A program made the translations under genes and the position numbers. This document shows positions 8,232 through 15,292 of a stretch of 64,000 nt of DNA, piece after piece (position 1 is the first letter of the stretch; each line of letters starts with the position of its first letter). The notes beneath the pieces are model-generated. The model saw only the letters and a list, made by a program, of their open reading frames with translations, was not told the DNA's origin and searched no databases. Source of the stretch: Bacillus manliponensis (GTDB lineage: Bacteria; Bacillota; Bacilli; Bacillales; Bacillaceae_G). The DNA lies in contig NZ_JOTN01000010.1 in the NCBI RefSeq assembly GCF_000712595.1, forward strand, positions 1 to 64,000, read 5' to 3'.

Positions 8232-8260
8232 TAATTTGTATGGTATCGGATGTGATGTAA

Positions 8261-8863
8261 ATGGAAATACGTTGTTCAGTTGGAGAACTCAAATTAACGA
8301 CACGTAGTGAGAACAAAGAAAAAATAATTAGTGGTTATGCAGTTAAATGGGATAAATGGTCCATTAAGATATATTCAAACAGAAAGCAATTTTATGAGCG
8401 AGTGAAAAAAGGAGCTTTTCAAGAGTCCTTGAAAGAAAAAGACCAAATTGCATTATTTAATCACAATAAAAATAAATTTTTAGGGAAAATTCAAGATGGT
8501 AGTTTAACTTTGGAGGAAGATAGCGTGGGCTTAAGTTTCAAGCTAATACTACCTGATAATGATCTAGGACAAAAAGTATACCAGGAAGTGACTAGCGGTA
8601 AATTATCGCAAGTATCTTTTACCTTTGTAGATGAAGATTCAATTTGGGAAGCCAAATACGAAGAAGAGTATAGAACTATTTTAAAGGCTCGTTTACGTGA
8701 GATTAGTCCGGTCTACAATCCAGCATATCCAGATACTACAGTTGTGGAAGGAGATAAACGACAGCATTTGTTCTTGAAAGGACAAATCGATCAGACGCTG
8801 TTAGATATAAAAAGACAAGAGTTACTTATGCAAATCGATAGTGCTTTGAAGAAAGGGAATTAA
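8261..8863 (+). CDS. HK97-family prohead protease
   Basis: A 200-aa capsid maturation protease. ISGYAVKWDKWS near the start, FYERVKKGAFQESL, IALFNHNKNKFLGKI (catalytic His in the FNHN box), then SGKLSQVSFTF with its Ser and the REISPVYNPAYPDTTV box follow the peptidase U35 layout. In phages it cleaves scaffold and capsid N-termini in the procapsid. Here neither portal nor capsid gene follows, which is unusual. It may act on helper-phage capsids or be a relic. Confidence 0.85.
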   Translation: MEIRCSVGELKLTTRSENKEKIISGYAVKWDKWSIKIYSNRKQFYERVKKGAFQESLKEKDQIALFNHNKNKFLGKIQDGSLTLEEDSVGLSFKLILPDNDLGQKVYQEVTSGKLSQVSFTFVDEDSIWEAKYEEEYRTILKARLREISPVYNPAYPDTTVVEGDKRQHLFLKGQIDQTLLDIKRQELLMQIDSALKKGN

Positions 8864-8994
8864 TCTATTCAGAGGTAGAACCAACTGTGTATCGTTTGGA
8901 GATTAAATAGTTTGACTATATTTGCAAGTATGATGTGATTTTTAGGGATATTGATGTGAAATTGATATCTCTTTTAATTGGAAAAAGAATGTTA

Positions 8995-9054
8995 TTGACT
9001 ATTTTCAAAAATATAAGTTTATAGGTTGACGTTTTTTGAATAAAATGTAAAGAT
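8995..9054 (+). promoter_or_regulatory. Tandem promoter candidates for the 9076 gene
   Basis: TTGACT at 8995 with TTTATA at 9018 (17-bp spacer) and TTGACG at 9026 with TAAAGA at 9048 (16-bp spacer) suggest that the next two genes have their own transcription start. The -10 boxes are weak. Confidence 0.35.
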
Positions 9055-9075
9055 AAGAGGACGAAATATTAAAGA

Positions 9076-9798
9076 ATGGGAGTGTCGTCTTTGCCTTTTA
9101 AACTGAATGTTGATGAAGATAGTATCAGACAAATCATTCGAAGGGTTCAAGCGTCGTTGTATAAGGCTGATGATAGATTAGCAACTGATTATGGATTTAA
9201 TAATGGTCACGGGATGGCAAAATGGAGTTTTATATATTCCGATCAACTTGGGAATGACGCAGAAGAGCTTGTTTCGTTCAAAACAAAGAGGAATGGCTGG
9301 AAAGTTACAGGGCTTGTTGATACAACAAGTAAGACTTTATTTTTTCTGTTGTCTCAAGACAATCTTGATGCTAGGCAGACAGGAAAAATAAAGTCTAAAG
9401 TAATGCATTATATTTCTGCCATTTCAGGGGTATGTAATGCCGATTTTGAGGGAAAATTAGATTTGAGTCAGAGAAGAGCGATACAGATATCATTTGGCTT
9501 GGATTTTGATGAAGAGGAAGCTCATCAAATATATAAGGAGATGCTTCAAGCGTGTCCTTGTGAGATTGAACAGTTCTGTGTGATAAGTCTTGATATGAAA
9601 GGCTATGAATTAAAATCCGTTAAAGCTAATATATTAAATGAAAATTTAGATACGCTTTATGAAGAGGATTGGAGTGACTTTATTCCTGTTGCTTCTAATG
9701 ATGATAGTGATACGGATAATAAAGAACAAGAACAAGAACAAGAACAACATGACATGGACGTTCCACTGAAAACAAAGCGCAAGAAAACATCTGAATAA
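9076..9798 (+). CDS. Unrecognised partner of XRE-ImmA/IrrE gene
   Basis: A 240-aa soluble protein without a domain I can name. The first ~190 residues look globular (QIIRRVQASLYKADDRLATDYGF at the start). The tail is acidic and low-complexity, with an EQ repeat from a GAACAA tandem repeat, then a basic end. TTG 9091, after GGGAGTG, is an alternative start. It lies 35 nt before the XRE-ImmA gene and has its own promoter candidates. The pairing recalls toxin-antitoxin defence pairs such as RosmerTA, but this is architectural only. Confidence 0.6.
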   Translation: MGVSSLPFKLNVDEDSIRQIIRRVQASLYKADDRLATDYGFNNGHGMAKWSFIYSDQLGNDAEELVSFKTKRNGWKVTGLVDTTSKTLFFLLSQDNLDARQTGKIKSKVMHYISAISGVCNADFEGKLDLSQRRAIQISFGLDFDEEEAHQIYKEMLQACPCEIEQFCVISLDMKGYELKSVKANILNENLDTLYEEDWSDFIPVASNDDSDTDNKEQEQEQEQHDMDVPLKTKRKKTSE

Positions 9799-9833
9799 AA
9801 TCGCGCTCTTCTCATAGAAAGGGATTTTTTAAG

Positions 9834-11018
9834 ATGATTACATCTAAATTTAATGGTGAAAGATTGAAATTAGCTAGACGCTTTAATGCAATGAGTTTAT
9901 TGGATTTAGCGGAAAAGCTTTCAATATCTAAACAAATGATTTCTAAGTATGAAAAAAATATTAGTCCACCTGGTGGAGAAATCATGCTTCAGTTGGAGGG
10001 GATTCTAGGCTTCCCAAGAAAGTTCTATTTTGAAGATGATACTGTTACAGATAAAGTAGGTAATGCTTATTTTAGAGCACTTGCTAAAACTTTGAAGAAA
10101 GATCTTGAGGCTCAGAAATTAAGATTAGACTTTCTTTCAATTATTTATCAGCTTATTAATGAGTATATTGATTTGCCTAAAGAAAACTTACCTACTTTAG
10201 ATGTAGATAATGTGAGCATAGAAGAAATGGCTGTACAAGCTAGGAAGTTTTGGGGACTAGGAGATAAGCCAATTAAAAATATGGTGGAGCTATTAGAGAT
10301 AAATGGAATAATTGTTTCTACCTCAAGAATAAATGTTTCTGAAATTGATGCATATACACAGACAAGGAAAATAAATGGTTCAGATGTTTATTTTGTAGTA
10401 TTAGGTAATGATAAAGGGAGTAGATATAGAAGGCAGTTTGATGCAGCTCATGAGCTTGCTCATATATTGATTCATGAACCATACCTTGACTTATCTACAT
10501 TGTCCAAGGATGAGGAAAGAGAAATGGAACAGCAGGCCAATGATTTTGCTAGTGCATTTCTACTCCCAAAAGAACCTTTTATTAGAGATGTTAGTATGTT
10601 TCCAATTGATCTAGACCATTATGTCTTTATGAAAAAGAAGTGGCATGTTTCTGTGGGAGTAATGGTTAGAAGAGCATACAACTTAGGGGTAATCACTTTC
10701 AATCAATATTCGTATTTGCAAAGACAAATGAGTAAAAATGGTTGGAGAAAAAAAGAACCATTAGATGGACAATCTAAGCCCACAAGCCCAGTTTTGATTA
10801 AAAAGTCAATTCTTGCATTGCTTGAAAATAATGTTTTTGATGGCAATAGCATTTTAGAAGAACTTTCAAGTGAGTATCAATTAAGTCTACGTGAAGATAT
10901 GTTCGAAGCATTAACTGGTTTAGAAGAAGGGACACTTTCTAAATTCAGAAATGATAGTTCTAATGTTGTACTAGCATTGAAGAGAAATACTAGCATTAAA
11001 TCGGATAGAACGGTATAG
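9834..11018 (+). CDS. XRE-ImmA/IrrE fusion (HTH plus M78 peptidase)
   Basis: A 394-aa protein. Residues ~5-65 are a Cro/C1 helix-turn-helix (SLLDLAEKLSISKQMISKYE). Residues ~180-270 are an ImmA/IrrE-type zinc peptidase with AAHELAHILIH (HExxH form HELAH) and a downstream NDFASAFLLPKEPF. Related proteins act as antitoxins or cleave repressors. AAAGGGA precedes ATG 9834. With the upstream gene and a strong terminator at 11044 it forms a self-contained two-gene unit among cargo genes, plausibly defence or toxin-antitoxin. Confidence 0.85.
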   Translation: MITSKFNGERLKLARRFNAMSLLDLAEKLSISKQMISKYEKNISPPGGEIMLQLEGILGFPRKFYFEDDTVTDKVGNAYFRALAKTLKKDLEAQKLRLDFLSIIYQLINEYIDLPKENLPTLDVDNVSIEEMAVQARKFWGLGDKPIKNMVELLEINGIIVSTSRINVSEIDAYTQTRKINGSDVYFVVLGNDKGSRYRRQFDAAHELAHILIHEPYLDLSTLSKDEEREMEQQANDFASAFLLPKEPFIRDVSMFPIDLDHYVFMKKKWHVSVGVMVRRAYNLGVITFNQYSYLQRQMSKNGWRKKEPLDGQSKPTSPVLIKKSILALLENNVFDGNSILEELSSEYQLSLREDMFEALTGLEEGTLSKFRNDSSNVVLALKRNTSIKSDRTV

Positions 11019-11043
11019 ATAATTGAGACATAATTAACGCTCT

Positions 11044-11090
11044 AAAGAACACTGAAGATGTGCTTATGATCTTCGGTGTTCTTTGTTTTT
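11044..11090 (+). terminator. Terminator after XRE-ImmA gene
   Basis: A 16-bp stem (AAAGAACACTGAAGAT and its complement, one mismatch) with a 9-nt loop and a T-rich tail. It separates the two cargo loci. Confidence 0.85.
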
Positions 11091-11426
11091 GTATTGTGTT
11101 TAAAACAATTAGGTGAGATAACAAAAGATGTATAAAATATATATGGTAAATAATCGTTGACTAATTGATATTGAGTTGTATAGGGGAAAGTTACGTGAAA
11201 AAGAGTTCGAGTATCTATTTATAATTATAGGAAATAGCAGAAGTCAGAACAGGAGTATGCTAGGGTTTGTTTTGAGATAATAATTATCTAGGTGGTTGTA
11301 GCAAAAGAGTTAAAAGATAATGATACATAGTTGCTATTTTATTGTCGGAAAATGACGAAATGTTGCTGTAGGTAAATGCGCTCCCTTTATTAGATAATAG
11401 AATTAAGTATATTAAAAAGGAGCAGA
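11091..11426. other. AT-rich intergenic stretch, no gene seen
   Basis: No supported frame is seen. It must hold the promoter of the Kiwa-like locus: TTGCTG near 11363 with AT-rich candidates near 11380-11395 is only a weak fit. AAAAAGGAG lies just before the next gene. Confidence 0.4.
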
Positions 11427-12455
11427 ATGATGACTATAAATAGTAAACAACATATGATTAGTAAGATACTTAATTTGAAAGAAGAGGAATATTCTAATAT
11501 AGAGATTAATGTATGTTTGGTAAAAAAAGATAAACAAAAAGATGAATATTATTTTTCTAAATCTGTTGAAGTGGATAGTAAAATAAAAGAGTTTTTAAGA
11601 AAACATATAATTGAGCAATTAAAGTCTCTTAAAACGGAAGAGGAGCAAGTTTTTCCGGTACAAAAATATAATCAAGAATTTCAGTTGAATGATTATTTAG
11701 GAAAGTTTAACCTTGCTGAGTTAGGAAATGAGAACAAAACGGTTAGCAAAATTCATCTTTTAAAAAAGGCTATTGTAACAGATAGTCTTGAAAATATAAA
11801 AAAAGCAAAATTTCAAATGATAAAATTAAGTTATGAAAATGAGAAAGTTTATTTTTGTTTCTATACAGGAATAAAGAAAAGTGCAAAAACTAAAAAGTTA
11901 GCGTTTTTTTCATCTAATGAGTTTAGATTCATTAGTGAAGAGATTATAGAGTTTGGTGGGAAATTATCATTTTTTATGGATGAAAAGGATATTTATATAA
12001 TAGATCCAAGGTATTTTGAATATGCATTTGATTATACAGACCACATTGCTGAAATTAGTCAAAATAATATTGAAGAAATCGCTTCTATGAGCTTTTTCCC
12101 AGATGATAATACGCGTGAAAGCTTCAAAAAAGCGTCAAGTCATCAGCTGTTCGCAAGAAGTTTAGCAAGAATTGAACCTGAGACTTTAAGGAATGTGGAG
12201 AAATATTATCATGATAGAATAGATGAATTAAAAGAAATTAAAAATAAAAGAGATGAAATCAAAGATGCTTCTGAAAAAGAAAAATTTGATGGGGCAATTG
12301 GTGAATTAAAGGATTTAATTAAGTTTATTGATTTTAGTAATGATACAATTAAGTTCAATGAAGGAGAAAATCCTAAGCCTTTATTACATTTCTTTCAAGA
12401 TAAAATCGTAACTTCCTTCTTAACTAAGGAAATTAAAGTTATGATGGCAGTTTAA
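11427..12455 (+). CDS. kwaB: KwaB-like protein (DUF4868), Kiwa-type defence
   Basis: A 342-aa protein with the general pattern of DUF4868: a variable N-terminal half, then a core with FFSSNEFRFISEEIIEFGGK, DIYIIDPRYFEYAFDY, HQLFARSLARI, and a C-terminal IKFNEG...LLHFFQDKIVTSFLT segment. In the E. coli Kiwa system, KwaB is the cytoplasmic partner of the membrane protein KwaA and blocks phage after DNA injection. AAAAAGGAG precedes ATG 11427 (ATG 11430 is equally possible). The four-TM gene 22 nt downstream supports the call. Identification is from memory of the family pattern. Confidence 0.7.
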   Translation: MMTINSKQHMISKILNLKEEEYSNIEINVCLVKKDKQKDEYYFSKSVEVDSKIKEFLRKHIIEQLKSLKTEEEQVFPVQKYNQEFQLNDYLGKFNLAELGNENKTVSKIHLLKKAIVTDSLENIKKAKFQMIKLSYENEKVYFCFYTGIKKSAKTKKLAFFSSNEFRFISEEIIEFGGKLSFFMDEKDIYIIDPRYFEYAFDYTDHIAEISQNNIEEIASMSFFPDDNTRESFKKASSHQLFARSLARIEPETLRNVEKYYHDRIDELKEIKNKRDEIKDASEKEKFDGAIGELKDLIKFIDFSNDTIKFNEGENPKPLLHFFQDKIVTSFLTKEIKVMMAV

Positions 12456-12477
12456 AATAGCCAGAAGAGGAGGAAAT

Positions 12478-13092
12478 ATGTGGGGGAAACTTGAACAAGC
12501 TGTACTTTGGATAATCTCATATATCCCGGTTTTGCTGATAGCTCTTTATAGACATGTATTTGAAAAAAAAGTATCTGAAGCGGGATACATACGCTTTTGT
12601 GGATACCAAATATCTGATTATTTCATTCATATAATCGTAGTAATTTCACTTATGTGCCTATCAGTTTGTTTATATTTATGGGCTCCAAAAATAATGTTCA
12701 AAAAGTTAGAAAGAAAATTAATGTTAAAAGAAAAAGGTCAAAATGTTACTGTCAAAAAGTTTGAAAGGCCTAGTTTGAATGACTATACGTTTTTTTTACT
12801 AACTTTGATTTTACCTCTTATAACTGTAGACTTTTCATCTATTGTTAGCTTTTTAGTTTGTTTTTCAGTAATTACATTTATTATTGTTTTGCTAATTCAA
12901 ATTGATTATCTCATCGCTTGTCCGTTATTTTTTGTATCGAGTTACAAGGTTTGGAAAGTTGCTCTTTTAGAAAAAAGTGAAAGAGATGAAGAGTATATAA
13001 TTGAGGGTTATGTAATAACAAAAGAAAATGATTTTTTTGATAAAGAGCATAGGATAGTAAAGCTAATTAGAAATGTATATTTTTTAATATGA
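12478..13092 (+). CDS. kwaA: KwaA-like four-TM protein, Kiwa-type defence
   Basis: A 204-aa membrane protein. Hydrophobic segments lie at about 8-25, 48-70, 102-122 and 124-150, with a basic cytoplasmic-type loop (residues 71-100) and a ~50-residue soluble tail beginning SSYKVWKVALLEK. Length, four segments and the tail fit KwaA, the membrane sensor of Kiwa. AAGAGGAGG precedes ATG 12478, 22 nt after kwaB. In the characterised system kwaA comes first, so the order here is reversed. The call leans on the partner gene; alone it would be an unassigned membrane protein. Confidence 0.6.
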   Translation: MWGKLEQAVLWIISYIPVLLIALYRHVFEKKVSEAGYIRFCGYQISDYFIHIIVVISLMCLSVCLYLWAPKIMFKKLERKLMLKEKGQNVTVKKFERPSLNDYTFFLLTLILPLITVDFSSIVSFLVCFSVITFIIVLLIQIDYLIACPLFFVSSYKVWKVALLEKSERDEEYIIEGYVITKENDFFDKEHRIVKLIRNVYFLI

Positions 13093-13149
13093 TTTTTTAT
13101 TTTAAAAGGATCATATTAAAATTTTAGAATTACAAATTAACAGTAATGG

Positions 13150-13178
13150 AAGCATTCCCTGTGGGAGTGCTTTTTATT
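13150..13178 (+). terminator. Terminator after Kiwa-like locus
   Basis: AGCATTCCC pairs with GGGAGTGCT around TGTG, followed by a T-run. An AT-only hairpin at about 13082-13120 precedes it. Confidence 0.8.
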
Positions 13179-13292
13179 ATGCAATAAAGGGGGAGAGTAT
13201 AAACAACATTTTTTATACTAAGCTGCAGGTTTTAAAGGTATTAACATGCCTCAAAGCGAATTTATCCATATTCAAAATGAAAGGGTGATTCA

Positions 13293-13520
13293 ATGATAAT
13301 TAGAGAAGGTATTGAAGTAACTAGAATAACCTTAGATGGTTATGAATTACCGATTCCAGAAGGATATTCTGAATTTTTACTTCGTTCCGGATATTGGAGG
13401 TATGGCGAAGAAGTAGAGAAAATCAATCGTGATGAAATTTTGTCGAATTATGAAAGAGAAGTAGTAATGGAAGATGGTAAGTTATGTACCAACTTGATTT
13501 ATAAGGGGAAAGTTAAATAA
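13293..13520 (+). CDS. Small hypothetical island protein
   Basis: A 75-aa acidic protein with AAAGGGTG before ATG 13293. TLDGYELPIPEGYSEFLLRSGYWR suggests a compact fold, but no family is recognised. It lies after the defence locus, in a three-gene rightward run ending near the right attachment site. Confidence 0.55.
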   Translation: MIIREGIEVTRITLDGYELPIPEGYSEFLLRSGYWRYGEEVEKINRDEILSNYEREVVMEDGKLCTNLIYKGKVK

Positions 13521-13561
13521 ACGCTATATTTCTATATCAAAAGTGAAAGGGAGTAAAGGGA

Positions 13562-13726
13562 ATGGGGAAGGGCCGGATTATTAGGGATGAAAACGGATAT
13601 GTCGTAGAGTTAGTCCCAACAAAGAAACAGTTGGAAAACTTTCTAAAACCACTAATACCAGCTGTTAGGGAGTTAATTTTAAAAAGAAGGTTGGAACAGA
13701 AAAAGCTTCAAAAAGAAGGTGAATAA
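13562..13726 (+). CDS. 54-aa hypothetical protein
   Basis: ATG 13562 follows AAAGGGAGTAAAGGG. The protein begins MGKGRIIRDENGYVVELVPT and ends in a basic, helical LILKRRLEQKKLQKEGE tail. It ends one base before the next start, so the two are probably translated together. Function unknown. Confidence 0.5.
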   Translation: MGKGRIIRDENGYVVELVPTKKQLENFLKPLIPAVRELILKRRLEQKKLQKEGE

Positions 13727-13727
13727 T

Positions 13728-13988
13728 ATGCTCAATATTCAGCTAGATGAACAAATGATTGAACAGCGTTTCTTAGAAGAATTAAGGAAGCGTCTGGATC
13801 AAATTGAACATAAAAAAGTCTTTTGGGATATGAAAGAATTATGTAGGCAAACAAGCATGAGCAGAAATACCATAAGCGAGAATTTCTTTTATGATGAACG
13901 TTTTCCGAAATATAAAATAGGTGGGAAATGGTACTTTCCAGCACAAGAGACAGAAAAATTTCTACTTATGTGGATACAAGAACAATAA
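13728..13988 (+). CDS. DUF771-like HTH protein, second copy
   Basis: An 86-aa protein with VFWDMKELCRQTSMSRNTIS, FFYDERFPKYK and GKWYFPAQETEKFL, the pattern of phage DUF771 proteins with an excisionase-like winged helix. GAAGGTG favours ATG 13728 over GTG 13719. It is related to the 2349 gene. Its position as the last gene before the right attachment site makes it a candidate recombination directionality factor, but that is unproven. Confidence 0.7.
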   Translation: MLNIQLDEQMIEQRFLEELRKRLDQIEHKKVFWDMKELCRQTSMSRNTISENFFYDERFPKYKIGGKWYFPAQETEKFLLMWIQEQ

Positions 13989-14042
13989 AATGAATGGTAC
14001 TGTCAAATATGCATGACTGAAAGTAGTTTTTACATTTAAAAG

Positions 14043-14069
14043 TCTATCCCCAATAGCGTTTGCCCACGC
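14043..14069 (-). repeat. 27-bp inverted repeat, right copy
   Basis: An exact reverse complement of 1290-1316 (27 of 27), lying about 150 bp inside the right attachment core. Confidence 0.8.
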
Positions 14070-14085
14070 TTATTTTATCCAAAAA

Positions 14086-14105
14086 GTCCCCCAAAAACCT
14101 CCCCA
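14086..14105. repeat. Candidate integrase arm-type sites, right
   Basis: GTCCCCCA at 14086 and CTCCCCA at 14099 (13 bp apart) mirror the pair at 103-123 in the same orientation, about 115 bp from the core. Confidence 0.4.
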
Positions 14106-14150
14106 GATTATTAATTTTATTTAAGTTATTCTACAAACCATGAGAATACA

Positions 14151-14194
14151 AAAAACCCTAGAAAAAGCGTTATAATAACGTTTCTAGGGTTTTT
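14151..14194 (-). terminator. Island-borne replacement terminator for rpsD
   Basis: A long hairpin, AAAAACCCTAGAAA pairing with TTTCTAGGGTTTTT plus an inner CGTTAT/ATAACG stem, with T-runs on both strands. It lies 28 bp beyond the rpsD stop, inside the island, and would terminate rpsD transcripts in place of the displaced terminator at 1-26. Confidence 0.85.
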
Positions 14195-14220
14195 AATACC
14201 GTTATCTACTAAGCGATTGA

Positions 14221-14239
14221 ATTAACGAGAGTAGAACTC
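14221..14239. repeat. Right attachment core in rpsD
   Basis: The second copy of the 19-bp repeat. It covers the last five sense codons and stop of rpsD plus one base of the next codon, so the coding sequence stays intact whichever copy is joined. Confidence 0.85.
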
Positions 14240-14824
14240 TACGATTAATGCTTCGTTGATTTCAGCAGCTAACTCAGCGCGCTCTGGTAAGCGGTTGAAA
14301 GTAGCTTCTAACTTGTCAGCATCGAAAGCTAAGTACTCAGGTACGAAGTTGTTAACTTCGATAGCTTCTTTAACTGCAGTTAAGTTGCGAGATTTTTCGC
14401 GAAGACCGATAGTTTGGCCTGGCTTAACGCGGAATGATGGGATATCAACGCGAGCGCCATCAACAGTGATGTGGCCATGGTTTACTAATTGACGAGCAGC
14501 GCGACGAGTGCGAGCTAAGCCCATGCGGTAAACTAAGTTGTCAAGACGAGTTTCAAGAAGAATCATGAAGTTCTCACCGTGTTTACCAGCAATTTTACCA
14601 GCTTGGTCAAATGTGCGACGGAATTGACGCTCATTTACACCGTACATGTGACGAAGCTTTTGCTTCTCTTGTAATTGTAAACCGTATTCTGAAAGTTTCT
14701 TACGTTGGTTAGGACCGTGTGGACCTGGAGCGTAAGGGCGTTTTTCTAATTCTTTACCTGTGCCGCTTAGAGAGATACCAAGACGACGAGAAAGTTTCCA
14801 AGATGGACCTGTATAACGAGCCAT
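14222..14824 (-). CDS. rpsD: 30S ribosomal protein S4
   Basis: A primary 16S rRNA-binding protein of the small subunit, 200 aa and full length. The start [21 protein letters not shown] and the S4 RNA-binding domain (about 90-155, [30 protein letters not shown]) are diagnostic. A GGAGGAG site precedes the ATG. It is a single-gene unit with a strong promoter and a ~180-nt leader. The island uses its 3' end as target without changing the protein. Confidence 0.98.
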   Translation of the reverse strand: MARYTGPSWKLSRRLGISLSGTGKELEKRPYAPGPHGPNQRKKLSEYGLQLQEKQKLRHMYGVNERQFRRTFDQAGKIAGKHGENFMILLETRLDNLVYRMGLARTRRAARQLVNHGHITVDGARVDIPSFRVKPGQTIGLREKSRNLTAVKEAIEVNNFVPEYLAFDADKLEATFNRLPERAELAAEINEALIVEFYSR

Positions 14825-15007
14825 AATTGACTCCTCCTTTAAATGTTTTTATTTTTGTAAAATAAAAACAGACGTAAGTGACATTTATGCGTATTTTGTT
14901 TTCATGTACCATCGCTCCAGCAGCAGGGAGTTACACGATACACCTCGATGAGGAACAAAATACAAACGATAAATTCGTCTTACAAGGCTGCCTTTTTATT
15001 TTACACA
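14825..15007 (-). promoter_or_regulatory. rpsD leader RNA, probable S4 autoregulatory site
   Basis: A leader of about 180 nt lies between the inferred start site and the rpsD start codon. It contains several short complementary blocks (for example GTGTATCG/CGATACAC-like segments near 14930-14945). In B. subtilis the rpsD leader binds S4 to repress its own translation. The equivalence is by position; I did not fold it. Confidence 0.5.
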
Positions 15008-15013
15008 AACGCT

Positions 15014-15042
15014 ATTATATATCTTTTACATAATGTAGTCAA
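15014..15042 (-). promoter_or_regulatory. rpsD sigma-A promoter
   Basis: On the minus strand, TTGACT (15037-15042) and TATAAT (15014-15019) are 17 bp apart, a near-consensus promoter placing transcription start near 15007. Confidence 0.85.
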
Positions 15043-15104
15043 CAACATGAAATTTCATTTTATACATATAAATTTTGGAAATGCATGAAAATCCCTTCTT
15101 TGAC

Positions 15105-15286
15105 TGTGCGTAGCTAGGAGCATTCTCCATCAAAAAGGAGAAATTGTGTTTATATCGATTTTCGATTTCTTTACACTCAAATGAATGCTATCTTTTGTTT
15201 TAAAACTGAGCATAGCAGTCGAAGGACCTGACCGTTACTATGCGCAGTCAGGAGCACTCCCCACTCAAAAAAAGAAGGTTTTTTAA
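15105..15286 (+). repeat. Dispersed repeat, one good and one degenerate unit
   Basis: 15219-15286 (GGACCTGACCGTTACTATG core, then an AAAAAAAGAA-T-run end) matches units at 52521-52584 and 52664-52733. A degenerate relative lies at about 15105-15150. It fills the gap between rpsD and the next gene. Confidence 0.6.
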
Positions 15287-15292
15287 ATTCTT

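Larger units (their letters stand above)
30..14239. mobile_element. Integrated phage-satellite-like island in rpsD 3' end
   Basis: The element lies between two copies of ATTAACGAGAGTAGAACTC (30-48 and 14221-14239). The right copy is the last 18 bases of rpsD plus one base. The integrase gene is next to the left copy. Internal order is integrase and repressor leftward, then HTH genes, primase-helicase, candidate origin, late regulator, prohead protease, cargo. This order and the ~14-kb size resemble phage-inducible chromosomal islands. A remnant prophage is the alternative, because no terminase, portal, major capsid, tail or lysis gene is present. Confidence 0.85.

Noticed and set aside
14825-15010. 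T-box or other riboswitch upstream of rpsD
   Set aside because: I see no T-box sequence or riboswitch core; an S4 autoregulatory leader is the simpler reading.
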